From Brevibacillus choshinensis (GTDB lineage: Bacteria > Bacillota > Bacilli > Brevibacillales > Brevibacillaceae): a stretch of 64,000 nucleotides of DNA. The DNA lies in contig NZ_CP069127.1 of assembly GCF_016811915.1 (NCBI RefSeq), positions 4,914,001-4,978,000 on the forward strand, given 5' to 3'. A model generated the notes under the pieces. It saw nothing but the letters and a program-made list of their open reading frames with translations. It was not told the DNA's origin and made no database searches. Below, in pieces: positions 32,951 to 41,864 of the stretch. Made by a program: the position numbers and the translations under genes. How positions within the stretch are numbered: the first letter of the stretch is position 1; the number at the start of each line of letters is the position of its first letter.

Positions 32951-33502
32951 ATGAATATTTTGGAATCCGCAATAGATACCTTTAAAACAATGACAGATCA
33001 AGATGAAGACCAACCTCTTCACGTTGGGGAAGTGATGGGATGCTGGATATACTTGACTGGCCTTGAATTAGCTAAAGCAACCGTTCAAGCAGCAATTAAC
33101 ACTACAACCGACCACGAGTTAAAAGAATTGCTTGAAGAAGACTTAGCGCTCGGAACCAGCCAACGAAAAAGACTTTATGAATTTATGATTAAGGAAGGGA
33201 TTTCCTTACCGCCGGCTTCTGAAGACGTCCCTTCCTCAGACCCTAAAGCTATCCCGCTCGGAGCCAAATTATCGGATGATGTACTGGCGAATGAATTATC
33301 GTTGAAAATATATAGTTTAATAATTCGAGCAGCTGGGATTGCCGCCGAATCGATCCGAGTAGACGTCGGTATGCTATTCACTCAGTTCCAAGCCGAAAAA
33401 ATAGCCTTTGCTGTTAAATTGAAACACTCGATGCGAAAACGTGGCTGGATTAGAATACCTCCTTTCTACATTCCACCTGGCTCTACACAACCGGTTAGTT
33501 AA
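32951..33502 (+). CDS. DUF3231 family protein
   Basis: A 183-residue ferritin-like helical protein of the DUF3231 family common in spore formers. HVGEVMGCWIYLTGLELAKA and YSLIIRAAGIAAESIRVDVG are characteristic helices; the family has been linked to spore coat proteins but its role is not established. ATG 32951 follows AAGGAG; an upstream in-frame start is not supported. It comes directly after repeat element m and before a terminator. Confidence 0.75.
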   Translation: MNILESAIDTFKTMTDQDEDQPLHVGEVMGCWIYLTGLELAKATVQAAINTTTDHELKELLEEDLALGTSQRKRLYEFMIKEGISLPPASEDVPSSDPKAIPLGAKLSDDVLANELSLKIYSLIIRAAGIAAESIRVDVGMLFTQFQAEKIAFAVKLKHSMRKRGWIRIPPFYIPPGSTQPVS

Positions 33503-33559
33503 CACCGTATCCCAAGGGTGGCATTTACCCCCAAAAAAGCGCTCCAAAAGCGAGCAAGT

Positions 33560-33613
33560 AAAAAAGGGCCTCTCTGACCTTCCATTCAGGATGGTACAGA
33601 GCAGCCCTTTCAT
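33560..33613. terminator. Terminator between convergent genes
   Basis: AAAAAGGGCC and GCAGCCCTTTC, with TCTCTG / CAGAG inside, form a long stem. T-runs on both sides fit termination of the DUF3231 gene and of the convergent SDR gene. Confidence 0.7.
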
Positions 33614-33622
33614 ATTTGGCAT

Positions 33623-34393
33623 TTATTTCGGCTGCATCCGAATGGCGCCGTCCAGGCGGATCGTCTCGCCATTGAGCATGATATTTTGCATGATGCTTTG
33701 CACGAGCATGGCAAACTCCGTTGGTTGGCCCAGACGCGGCGGGAACGGGATGGTGGCGCCGAGTGCTTCCTTTGCCGTGCGAGGGAGTCTGTCAAACATC
33801 GGGGTGTCAAACAAACCCGGTGCGATGGTCATGACGCGGATGCCGTACGGAGCCAGATCGCGTGCAAGGGGCAGCGTCATCCCGACGATTCCTCCCTTGG
33901 AAGCACTGTAGGCTACCTGCCCGACCTGTCCGTCGAAAGCAGCGATGGACGATGCATTAATGATCACTCCCCGCTCTCCGTGTTTGTTCGGCTCATTTCC
34001 TGCCATCTGCTCGACTGCCAGACGAATCACGTTGAACGTGCCGATCAGATTGACCTGGATAACCTTGGAGAATGATTCCAAAGGATGGGGGCCGCCACGT
34101 GACAGCGTTTTTTGCGCTGTCCCGATCCCGGCACAGTTTATGGCGGCATGAATCGTGCCGAAATTGCCGGTTGCTTGATCGATGGCTTCCCGGACGCTCC
34201 CTTCATTGGTTACGTCTGTTTGAATGAACATGGCGCTTTCTGCTCCCAGCTCCTCTGCCAAAGCATGCCCCTTTTCCTGCGCCATGTCCAGAATGGCGAC
34301 TTTCCCCCCGTGCAGGGCCAGATTCCTCGCAGTTGCTTCTCCCAGACCGGAGGCCCCTCCCGTAACAATGGCTACCGCATCTCGAATCTCCAC
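33623..34393 (-). CDS. SDR family NAD-dependent dehydrogenase (3-hydroxyacyl-CoA type)
   Basis: A 256-residue short-chain dehydrogenase: VTGGASGLGEATARNLALHG is the NAD-binding loop with an Asp (VAILDMAQ) that selects NAD, INCAGIG the NAG-type motif, and the catalytic serine, tyrosine and lysine occur in NASSIAAFDG and VAYSASKGG. The pattern with IAAFDGQVGQVAYSASKGG and APGLFDTPMF matches type-2 3-hydroxyacyl-CoA (17-beta-hydroxysteroid type 10) dehydrogenases of fatty acid or isoleucine breakdown. Neighbours do not confirm the pathway. The region upstream has a triple TGTCTGG motif. Confidence 0.87.
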   Translation of the reverse strand: MEIRDAVAIVTGGASGLGEATARNLALHGGKVAILDMAQEKGHALAEELGAESAMFIQTDVTNEGSVREAIDQATGNFGTIHAAINCAGIGTAQKTLSRGGPHPLESFSKVIQVNLIGTFNVIRLAVEQMAGNEPNKHGERGVIINASSIAAFDGQVGQVAYSASKGGIVGMTLPLARDLAPYGIRVMTIAPGLFDTPMFDRLPRTAKEALGATIPFPPRLGQPTEFAMLVQSIMQNIMLNGETIRLDGAIRMQPK

Positions 34394-34494
34394 GCCATTC
34401 TCTCCCTTCTGGTTATCCGCATTTCAAAAAAAGACATGCAAGTTGAGTACCAGCTATCTATTCCGTGCTTTTTCTGGCTTCCCAGCATGCCCCC

Positions 34495-34544
34495 CTGTCT
34501 GGAATTCCAATCGTACCAGACAGTTGTAAGACACCTATGTCTGG
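34495..34544. promoter_or_regulatory. Alternating TGTCTGG / CCAGACA sites
   Basis: CTGTCTGG (34495-34502) and CCAGACAG (34516-34523) form an 8-bp dyad with 13-bp spacing; a further TGTCTGG is at 34538-34544, 15 bp on. Three alternating half sites upstream of the SDR gene look like a repressor or activator binding region. Regulator unknown. Confidence 0.45.
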
Positions 34545-34565
34545 AGGAAGGACACCTCCATATAA

Positions 34566-34606
34566 AAAAGCTATCTTCACGGATTTTTACCCGTTAAAGA
34601 TAGCTT
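34566..34606 (-). terminator. Intrinsic terminator of methyltransferase gene
   Basis: On the minus strand AAGCTATCTT and AAGATAGCTT form a 10-bp stem around inner CGG/CCG pairing, then TTTTTTAT. Directly after the methyltransferase stop codon. Confidence 0.8.
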
Positions 34607-34624
34607 ATTATCCATCCCAGTTAC

Positions 34625-35374
34625 TTATCTCCTAAAAAGATACAATCCAAAGCCAAGAGTATCTCTTCCCCATTTCAGATACGTGTGACGCCATGCGCGA
34701 ATCCTTTGCAAATAGGCTTCGCAGTCGGGATCTTGGGGGTTTTCCTGGCAGTAGTTTTCGACCGACATCGAGTAAAGCCACTCGTACTGATCCCAGTCTT
34801 CCTCGCTTGCGACGCTCGACCACAGTGTGACCAGCCCTAACTCCTCCGCAATCCGGACATTATCGTAATGGCTTTGCAGCTCGGACTCCTCTGCGCCTCC
34901 CAGTGCTTGGAGATAGTCTTCGCTCGGTTTTTGCTTCCAGTAGCCTTCGCCGATCAGGATGTAGCCGTCCTTTTTCACGCATTTCTGCAAAGCCTTCAGC
35001 GTAGGGACGAATCCTCCCAGTGCATGCGTCGAGCCCACGCAAATCCCCAGCGAAAACGGTTGTTGCTCGCATGCGCCAAGAGCGACTTGCGCATCTGCCG
35101 CAAGAAATTCGATCTGACCTTCCGTGATACGGCCCCCTGCACGCCGCCTTGCTGCTTCGATGGCTTCCTCGTACAGCTCAATCGCGGTTCCACTGATCCC
35201 TCTGGATTCAGCCAAGCGAATCAACAGCTCGCATGTTCCTGCTCCAATATCCACGACGGGATCATTTGGCTGCAAAGGTATATGCTCCAATACCTGGTTC
35301 ATTTTCGCTTCGGATATCGGGTTATAAAAAACGTGATCGCGGTGGGCGATGGCTGAAAATTTGTTTCTGTCCAT
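34625..35374 (-). CDS. Class I SAM-dependent methyltransferase
   Basis: A 249-residue methyltransferase. Motif I is VVDIGAGTCELLIRLAESRG, motif II TAIELYEEAIEAARRR, and ICVGSTHALGGFVPTLKALQ with GYILIGEGYWKQKPSE are motifs IV-VI. The small-molecule methyltransferase fold is certain; the substrate is not. It stands alone with its own terminator. Confidence 0.87.
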   Translation of the reverse strand: MDRNKFSAIAHRDHVFYNPISEAKMNQVLEHIPLQPNDPVVDIGAGTCELLIRLAESRGISGTAIELYEEAIEAARRRAGGRITEGQIEFLAADAQVALGACEQQPFSLGICVGSTHALGGFVPTLKALQKCVKKDGYILIGEGYWKQKPSEDYLQALGGAEESELQSHYDNVRIAEELGLVTLWSSVASEEDWDQYEWLYSMSVENYCQENPQDPDCEAYLQRIRAWRHTYLKWGRDTLGFGLYLFRR

Positions 35375-35659
35375 GCTTACTGACAGCTCCTGTCTTCCTC
35401 ATATTTTTGCGAATCCTTGGCCGTGCATGGGAATCCGAAATCATAATACCGCCCACCCTTCGTTTGATTCTCTCATTATAGCAAAGATCGTTCCCGCACG
35501 TGCATTTGGTAGGCATATAGACTCGCGTTTTTTCCGAATACTCAAGCGGATACGATGGCGCATGGCCTGAATCTTTTTGAGGGAGATTTTTTGCCAGTCA
35601 GGCGTCTAGGACGATCCGTTCCTCTCATATCCTTTTCAGAAGGGGAGGAGGATGTATCT

Positions 35660-36142
35660 GTGTTTACCGTACAATATGTCCCTCTGAGCAAGATCAAACC
35701 CGATGTTCCCGCCAAAATGACTTCGCATATCCGGAAGCTTCGCAGTATGATGTGGGACTGCATGCATCTCTTGGTGGTGCGCAAAAACCAAAACGACGGC
35801 AGTTACGCAATTCTGCTTGGAAATGAGCGATACGAGTATCTGTCCAAACATACCAAAAAGCTGGTTGCGCCTTGTCTAGTAGATGACAGCACGCCAAAAA
35901 TTCAGGAACCAAATTGGCTGTATCGGTTTCGGAGGAAAAGACTGCAAGTGCTCGTTCCTGGCATCAAGATCGACAGCATTACTCCAGCAGCCTGGTCGAT
36001 CATCCGCACCTTCCTGAAAGAAGAACCTCGTTTCAAGCAGCTGAAGCGCAGGCAACAAATCCATGTGCTGGTGCAAGCGGTTCGCTACAGGAAAATAGTC
36101 GTAGCTTCCATGAAAATGAAGGTGGACCAATTGTCGTCGTAA
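35660..36142 (+). CDS. ParB/sulfiredoxin-like fold protein, hypothetical
   Basis: A 160-residue protein. YVPLSKIKPDVPAK, then LLVVRKNQNDGSYAILLGNE and RYEYLSKHTKKLVAPCLV follow the layout of the ParB N-terminal nuclease-like domain (PLxxIxP... GERRxxA), but without the full catalytic/CTP motif. GTG 35660 is the likely start: GGGGAGGAGG lies 8 nt upstream, while an upstream ATG has none. The C-terminal half is basic (RFRRKRLQVLVPGIKID, KQLKRRQQIHVLVQAVRYRK) and may bind nucleic acid. Role unknown; single gene ended by a convergent terminator. Confidence 0.55.
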   Translation: MFTVQYVPLSKIKPDVPAKMTSHIRKLRSMMWDCMHLLVVRKNQNDGSYAILLGNERYEYLSKHTKKLVAPCLVDDSTPKIQEPNWLYRFRRKRLQVLVPGIKIDSITPAAWSIIRTFLKEEPRFKQLKRRQQIHVLVQAVRYRKIVVASMKMKVDQLSS

Positions 36143-36152
36143 CCACGCAGCA

Positions 36153-36184
36153 AAACAGGCTTCCGAATGAATCGGGAGCCTGTT
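36153..36184. terminator. Terminator between convergent genes
   Basis: AACAGGCTTCCG and CGGGAGCCTGTT with loop AATGAAT. Lies between the ParB-like gene and the end of the transporter operon and can serve both. Confidence 0.75.
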
Positions 36185-36230
36185 ACTCATGACGTCATCC
36201 GGCTAGCATCACTCGGGCAAAGATTAATGC

Positions 36231-37205
36231 TCAGGCTAAATGGCACCGTATTTGATGCGTCTCCCCTGCCTGGGCAAACGGTGGTATTTCCCTTTCACAA
36301 TGCGGCATGCGCTGTGGGCAACGCGATACGAACGGACAGCCTTTGTGCCGTTCATACGGACTCGGGGGATCACCCTCCAAATCTATCTTTTCCCGCTTGC
36401 AAAGGTCTAGCCTTGGTACGGCCGACAGCAACGCCCTTGTATATGGATGAACAGGGTTATGAAAGATCTCCTGCGTCGTTCCCATTTCCACGATCCTGCC
36501 CAAATACATGACAGCCACCCGATCCGAAATGTACTTCACCACAGAGAGATCATGCGAGATGAAGATCAAAGAAAGCTGAAATTCCTTTTTTAAGTCTTCC
36601 AGCAGATTTAAAATGTGAGCCTGAACCGAGACATCGAGAGCGCTGACTGGCTCATCAGCGATCAACAGCTTTGGGCGAACGGCAATGGCACGGGCAATAC
36701 AGATGCGCTGTCTCTGTCCACCGCTGAATGCTTTGGGATATTTGTCGGCATCCTTGACGTGCAGCCCGACCCGATCAAGCAAGTAGGCAATATAATCGTC
36801 TAGCTCCTGCTCAGTCCCGCAGATCTGATGGAACCGGATTGTCTCCGCCAGCATCTCTCTAACCGTCATTCGCGGATTGAGAGAAGAATACGGATCTTGA
36901 AACACCATCTGCATATTCTTCCGTATCCTGCGAAGAGACTTGCCGTCGCTCGCTGTGACGTCTTCTCCCAGAAACGTGATTTTCCCGTCCGTTGGTTCGT
37001 AGAGCCGCATAATGGTCCGGCTCAATGTACTTTTCCCACATCCACTCTCACCGACCAGCCCCAGCGTCTCCCCCGCTCGCAGCGAAAACGACACATCCTC
37101 TACCGCATAGAGTGACGTGCTGCTCTGCCCCAGCAGCCTCCCTACCAAGCCCACCGATTTGCGGTATTCTTTGCGTAATCCATCGATCTGTAAAATGGTC
37201 GTCAT
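36231..37205 (-). CDS. Oligopeptide-type ABC transporter ATP-binding protein (OppF/DppF)
   Basis: A 324-residue ATPase: Walker A GESGCGKST, Q-loop MVFQDPYSSLNPR, signature FSGGQRQRICIARA, Walker B LLIADEPVSALD and the H-loop ISHD. The C-terminal oligopeptide-transporter extension with cysteines (CPFVSRCPQRMPHC) is present. Last gene of the five-gene operon; its ATG overlaps the TGA of the preceding ATPase gene (ATGA), showing coupled translation. With its partner it powers uptake through the two permeases encoded upstream. Confidence 0.93.
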   Translation of the reverse strand: MTTILQIDGLRKEYRKSVGLVGRLLGQSSTSLYAVEDVSFSLRAGETLGLVGESGCGKSTLSRTIMRLYEPTDGKITFLGEDVTASDGKSLRRIRKNMQMVFQDPYSSLNPRMTVREMLAETIRFHQICGTEQELDDYIAYLLDRVGLHVKDADKYPKAFSGGQRQRICIARAIAVRPKLLIADEPVSALDVSVQAHILNLLEDLKKEFQLSLIFISHDLSVVKYISDRVAVMYLGRIVEMGTTQEIFHNPVHPYTRALLSAVPRLDLCKREKIDLEGDPPSPYERHKGCPFVSRCPQRMPHCEREIPPFAQAGETHQIRCHLA

Positions 37206-38185
37206 GCCTGCGCACACACCCTTTCATGATGAAAGCAGGCCGTCAAATGACCTGCGGCAGCTTCCCTCAATTGCGTATGTTCACGACGGGAACACTCTTC
37301 CGTAGCAAAGGAACACCGCTCCCGGAAAGGGCAGCCTTCCACCACTTGCGACATATCAGGGAGCGTCCCGGGTATCCCTTCCAGTTTTTCAGTAGATTCA
37401 ATGCGCGGCACCGAGCGAATCAGACCGAGCGTATAGGCATGCCGGGGCGATTGAAACAAGTCAGCAGTCGTCGCGGTTTCCATGACTTTTCCGGCATAAA
37501 GGACAACGACGCGGTCACACATTTCAGCCACTACGCCAAGATTGTGCGTGACGATCAATATTCCCATGCCAAGGCGTGACTGGATGTTTTTCATCAGCCC
37601 GAGCACTTGATCCTGAACGGTTACATCGAGGGCAGTGGTCGGCTCATCGGCAAGCAAGAGCTGTGGATCACAGCATATGGCCAGCGCAATCATCACCCGC
37701 TGCCGCATCCCCCCGCTCATTTGATGGGGATAATCGTAAACACGCTTTTCCGGCGAAGGAATGCCTACCAGGCGAAGCAGCTCCACCGCTTTGTTCCACG
37801 CGTCTTTTTTGCTGAACTTTTGATGGGTCCTCAGCGTCTCCACCAGCTGATCCCCTACCCGATAGACCGGGTCGAGCGAGCTCATCGGATCCTGCAGCAC
37901 CATCCCGATCTCTTTACCTCTGACTTGCTGCATCTGCTTTTGGGAATAGCTCAGCAAATCCGTTCCTGCAAAGCGGATGGATCCTTTTACCACCTTCCCC
38001 TGCGGAGAAGGCAGCAGCTGCAGGATCGAACGGCAGGTGATGCTTTTCCCACTTCCGCTTTCTCCCACTAATCCCACTGTTTCCCCCTGATTGACGTGAA
38101 AGGTGACATCATTGACAGCATGGATGGTCCGCTGCTTTGTTTGGAGGATGACCTCCAAAGAATCCACTTCGAGTATTGGCTTCAT
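37202..38185 (-). CDS. Oligopeptide-type ABC transporter ATP-binding protein (OppD/DppD)
   Basis: A 327-residue ATPase with Walker A GESGSGKS, Q-loop MVLQDPMSSLDP, signature MSGGMRQRVMIALA, Walker B LLLADEPTTALD, H-loop VTHN, and the C-terminal Cys-containing extension (CPFRERCSFATEEC). Pairs with the following ATPase. In the operon it lies 17 bp after the second permease gene. Confidence 0.93.
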   Translation of the reverse strand: MKPILEVDSLEVILQTKQRTIHAVNDVTFHVNQGETVGLVGESGSGKSITCRSILQLLPSPQGKVVKGSIRFAGTDLLSYSQKQMQQVRGKEIGMVLQDPMSSLDPVYRVGDQLVETLRTHQKFSKKDAWNKAVELLRLVGIPSPEKRVYDYPHQMSGGMRQRVMIALAICCDPQLLLADEPTTALDVTVQDQVLGLMKNIQSRLGMGILIVTHNLGVVAEMCDRVVVLYAGKVMETATTADLFQSPRHAYTLGLIRSVPRIESTEKLEGIPGTLPDMSQVVEGCPFRERCSFATEECSRREHTQLREAAAGHLTACFHHERVCAQA

Positions 38186-38202
38186 GGCGAACCTCTCCCT
38201 CG

Positions 38203-39069
38203 TTATTGATTCTCGATTTTTTCCGCCAGGCCATCTCCTAGCAGGCTAAAGCCCAGACCAGTCACGATGATCCCCAAACCGGGCAGCGTCGAGATCCACC
38301 AAGCGTTGATGATATAACTGCGTCCCTCCGCAATCATCGAGCCCCATTCTGCCTCAGGCGGCTGTACGCCCAGACCTAAAAAGCTGAGGGAAGCCCCGAG
38401 TAAAATGCATAGCACGACGTCAGACATGGCAAAAACAATCGCCGGCGAGATGACATTCGGCAGGATGTGCCGGAAAATGATCCTGCCGTGCCCATAGCCG
38501 ATACTGCGTGCGGCGAGAATATACTCCTGCTGCTTCACTACCAATACCTCACCGCGGACAATACGCGCGTACGCACTCCACCCGACGATAAAGATCGCGA
38601 TGTACATATTCGTCAGACCCGGCCCGAGAATTGAAATGATGGCAATGATCAGCACCATAAACGGAAAGCTGATGACGACATCCACGAGCCGCATGGTCAG
38701 CATATTGAACCATCCGCCGAAATACCCTGCGAGCAGGCCGATTACCGTACCGACAATCAAAGGAACAATCGCGGCTATCACACCGATTTGCAAATCAATC
38801 CGCCCCGCGTAGAGCATGCGGGTAAAGATATCACGCCCGAAGTTATCTGTGCCAAACCAATGCTGGGCGCTCGGCTTCTGCAGGACATTCGTCAGGTCAT
38901 TGCTATTGGGGTCGTACGGTGTCAGCCACGGCGCGCATATTGAGAGGAGGATGACGATGAGCACCAGTGCCAGCCCTATGCCGATTTTCGTATTCACAGC
39001 AAGCCAAGAAAATCTGAGTCGATAGGCCCTCACCGGCTTTTTCACCGCTGTTTGCTGTATTTGTGCCAT
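38203..39069 (-). CDS. ABC transporter permease (OppC/DppC type)
   Basis: A 288-residue permease with about six membrane helices; an N-terminal helix (IGIGLALVLIVILLSICAPW) followed by the typical HWFGTDNFGRDIFTRMLYAG. The EAA loop, EYILAARSIGYGHGRIIFRHILPN, contacts the ATPases. ABC peptide-importer subunit paired with the permease at 39079. Confidence 0.93.
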   Translation of the reverse strand: MAQIQQTAVKKPVRAYRLRFSWLAVNTKIGIGLALVLIVILLSICAPWLTPYDPNSNDLTNVLQKPSAQHWFGTDNFGRDIFTRMLYAGRIDLQIGVIAAIVPLIVGTVIGLLAGYFGGWFNMLTMRLVDVVISFPFMVLIIAIISILGPGLTNMYIAIFIVGWSAYARIVRGEVLVVKQQEYILAARSIGYGHGRIIFRHILPNVISPAIVFAMSDVVLCILLGASLSFLGLGVQPPEAEWGSMIAEGRSYIINAWWISTLPGLGIIVTGLGFSLLGDGLAEKIENQ

Positions 39070-39078
39070 GTTCGCCCC

Positions 39079-40023
39079 CTATTCCAGATCAACGCGCGGA
39101 TCGAGTATCGCATAGCACAAATCCGTCAGCAGATTGACCACGATGACAAGAATCGCAAAAACGAGCACCAAGCCCTGAATGATCGGATAATCCCTCGACA
39201 AGATCGAATTGATCAGCAACTGCCCGAGACCTGGCACCGAGAAGACCGTCTCGATCACGATCGAGCCTCCCAGCAGCCAGCCAATATTGACGCCGAGGAT
39301 GGTCACCGTACCGCTGATTGCATTGCGAAGGACGTGGTTGATGATGATTTTATTCTCGCCAAGCCCTCTCGCTCTAGCCGCCTCGATATACTCCGAGGAA
39401 AACACGTTGATGATTTTGCTTCGCAAGGGTCGGATGAGCACGGGTGCCAAAGAACAGGCAATCGTCAGCGCGGGCAAAAACAAGTAGTAGATGTGGGCAA
39501 AAAAGTTCTTTCCGTATCCGGAAACAGGGAAAAGCTTTACTTTGATGCTGAGCAGCAGCATCAGCAAAATGCCGATCCAAAAGGATGGCATGGCCAACCC
39601 GATGATGGAGAGCGTTCGAAATCCGTTGTCTAGGACTGAATCCTTTCGCATCGCGGACCATAGGGCGATCGGGATGCTCGCCAAGAGACTGAGGACGGAA
39701 GCGTAAATCACGAGGAAAAACGTCGTTCCCAAGCGTTCTCCGATCAGCGTGTTGACGGATTTCTTCAGCAGGATGGACGTCCCCAAGTCACCTTGCACCA
39801 TATTTTTCACAAAGATCAAATATTGATCGTACAAAGGCTTGTCCAGCCCCATCTGTGCCGTGATCTGCCGGACATTTTCAGGAGTGGCCCGAGAACCCAG
39901 CATGATCGTAGCCGGGTCCCCAGGGATGAGATGGATGATCAGAAATGAGACGACCGAGATCCCGAATACAACCGGAATCAGCTGGATCAAGCGTTGGAGG
40001 ACAAAGTGTACGCGTAAGATCAC
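39079..40023 (-). CDS. ABC transporter permease (OppB/DppB type)
   Basis: A 314-residue permease with six helices. LIQLIPVVFGISVVSFLIIH then LIPGDPA is the family opening; SSEYIEAARARGLGENKIII followed by NHVLRNA is the EAA loop. Forms the transmembrane channel with the following permease. It starts 12 bp after the binding-protein gene. Confidence 0.93.
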   Translation of the reverse strand: MILRVHFVLQRLIQLIPVVFGISVVSFLIIHLIPGDPATIMLGSRATPENVRQITAQMGLDKPLYDQYLIFVKNMVQGDLGTSILLKKSVNTLIGERLGTTFFLVIYASVLSLLASIPIALWSAMRKDSVLDNGFRTLSIIGLAMPSFWIGILLMLLLSIKVKLFPVSGYGKNFFAHIYYLFLPALTIACSLAPVLIRPLRSKIINVFSSEYIEAARARGLGENKIIINHVLRNAISGTVTILGVNIGWLLGGSIVIETVFSVPGLGQLLINSILSRDYPIIQGLVLVFAILVIVVNLLTDLCYAILDPRVDLE

Positions 40024-40035
40024 TCATCACCTCTC

Positions 40036-41673
40036 TTACTTATTGAGCCAAACTTCCTCAAGCCGATAGTTCCCCGTGGACAAAACGTTGAAGCCTTTGA
40101 CGTAATTTTGAACCGCATAGGAAGCTGGTTTGTAATAGAGGAACAGGAATGTCGCATCTTCGCTGACCAGTTTTTGAATCTCCATGTACATTTCTTTACG
40201 CTTTTCTTCGTCCAGTTCGGCCCGTGCCTTGTCTGCCAGTTCGTCTACTTTTGGATTTTTGTAGCCCGTGTGGTACGCGTCTGTACCGCCAGTGGAGACG
40301 ACTTCAAAGCTGGTCAGTTCATCCGGGTCGATAATATCCGTGGAGAAGTAAGTAGTCGCCAGATCGTAATTCATCGTGTTGACAGCCTCGTATGCTGCAC
40401 CCGGCTCCATCATTTGAATTTCTACTTCAATGCCCAGAGCAGCCAATTGGTCTTTGACAATGACCGCAATCTGACGGTCAGTCTCATCACCCGAGCTGAT
40501 CAGAAGCTTCGTCTTAAAGCCTTGTGGTTTCGATGATTCCGCCATCAATTGTTTTGCCTTTTCCAGATTGTACTTGTATCCTTCGAGCTGATCGTTGAAG
40601 AACTTCATTTTTGGCAGGTAGGAGGTAGCGGGTTCGCCATTCCCCATCAGTACGGTTTTGATCATCATCTCTTTGTCTACCGCGTAGTTAATGGCTTGGC
40701 GTATTTTCACGTCGTTGAACGGCTCATGGGTGTGATTGATATTGATGACATCCACGCGGGATACCTGCGGGGTCATGACGGTCAAAGCCGGATCTGCTTT
40801 TAATTCTTCCATGGTGTTAAAGGGAACGTTGGAAGCGATATCGATATCTCCCGCGCGCAGCTGGAACAAGCGAGTCGTATCTTCTGGCACTTGCACCAGC
40901 TCGACGCCATCCAAGTACGGCTTGCCCGCTTGCCAGTAGTCCGGATTTTTCTCCAGCTCTACTCTCTGGCCGCGCTGCCAGTTTGCCAAGCGGAACGGTC
41001 CAGTCCCGTTTTCCTTGTCGCTCAAGAATTCCTTTCCTTTCTCCTTGACTGCCTTCTCCGACACAATCGAGCTGCTGAACAGGGCCAGGGAGGAAAGCAG
41101 CGGAGCGTACGGTGTTTTCGTTTTGATGGTCACTTGGTTTTCGCCGGACACCTCTACCGATTCAATGCCGGTATAAATCCAGCTCCAGTTGGAGCCCTCG
41201 CCTCTCGCGCGATCAAGCGAGAATTTGACGTCTGCCGGTGTCATGATGGAGCCATCGTGGAACTTCACGTCTTTTCGCAGATTGAAGGTGTACGTTTTCT
41301 TGTCATCTGAGATTTTCCAGTCGGTTGCCAGGGCAGGCTCGATCCCGTTTCCATCTGCAGAGACGCGAACCAATTGGTCGTACATCAACAAAAGTGTCCA
41401 AATCGTCATGTTGTCACCCGGAACGATCGGGTCCAGATTGGAAAGGTCTTGGGCGCGAGCGAGCTTGAGGATGCCGCCCGGCTTTGGTGTATTGTCGTCG
41501 CTTGCATTACTCGGTGCTGGTGTTGCTGCAGGCTGGGCTGTCGTGCCGGTCGGATTGCTTGCATTTCCTTGACTGGTTTCCTGTGTAGAGGAACAAGCGA
41601 CGGTTCCCAAAACCAACAGGAATGCGATGACACTGAGAAAACCCTTTTTCACGTAATGTGGTGTGCGTACCAT
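40036..41673 (-). CDS. ABC transporter substrate-binding lipoprotein (family 5)
   Basis: A 545-residue lipoprotein: lipobox GTVAC with Cys 27, a linker rich in Thr, Pro, Ala and Asn (residues 30-65), then the family-5 binding domain (GGILKLARAQDLSNLDP, VKFHDGSIMTPADVKFSLDR, NGTGPFRLANWQRGQ). Peptides, nickel or glutathione-like ligands are all possible. First gene of the complete transporter operon (binding protein, two permeases, two ATPases). Its promoter probably uses the TATAAT complementary to 41773-41778. It differs from the two orphan binding proteins at 8.7-12.0 kb, which could share its membrane partners. Confidence 0.93.
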   Translation of the reverse strand: MVRTPHYVKKGFLSVIAFLLVLGTVACSSTQETSQGNASNPTGTTAQPAATPAPSNASDDNTPKPGGILKLARAQDLSNLDPIVPGDNMTIWTLLLMYDQLVRVSADGNGIEPALATDWKISDDKKTYTFNLRKDVKFHDGSIMTPADVKFSLDRARGEGSNWSWIYTGIESVEVSGENQVTIKTKTPYAPLLSSLALFSSSIVSEKAVKEKGKEFLSDKENGTGPFRLANWQRGQRVELEKNPDYWQAGKPYLDGVELVQVPEDTTRLFQLRAGDIDIASNVPFNTMEELKADPALTVMTPQVSRVDVININHTHEPFNDVKIRQAINYAVDKEMMIKTVLMGNGEPATSYLPKMKFFNDQLEGYKYNLEKAKQLMAESSKPQGFKTKLLISSGDETDRQIAVIVKDQLAALGIEVEIQMMEPGAAYEAVNTMNYDLATTYFSTDIIDPDELTSFEVVSTGGTDAYHTGYKNPKVDELADKARAELDEEKRKEMYMEIQKLVSEDATFLFLYYKPASYAVQNYVKGFNVLSTGNYRLEEVWLNK

Positions 41674-41772
41674 AAGAACCCCCCTCGTTAGAAAACCTCT
41701 GTGCGAAGTCGTTAGCAGTAGTAGAAGTGAATATCAGTTCGTTCGTTTTGAATATTTTTATTAATCTGAAAA

Positions 41773-41778
41773 ATTATA
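41773..41778 (-). promoter_or_regulatory. Likely -10 of the transporter operon
   Basis: TATAAT on the minus strand about 100 bp upstream of the binding-protein start, in AT-rich DNA. The -35 (TTTTCC at 17 bp) is weak, suggesting an activator or long leader. Placement is inferred. Confidence 0.35.
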
Positions 41779-41864
41779 TTGTAATGATAGAATGTGGAAA
41801 ATATTTTCTCAAATTCAATTATTTAATATCTCATATCAAGTATTTTTATGTTACAAGACACGAA

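Noticed and set aside
36231..41673. Sigma-54 control of the transporter operon by the nearby activator
   Set aside because: No GG-N10-GC promoter found upstream of the binding-protein gene; a TATAAT -10 is present instead, and the activator gene points away with the esterase gene as clear target.
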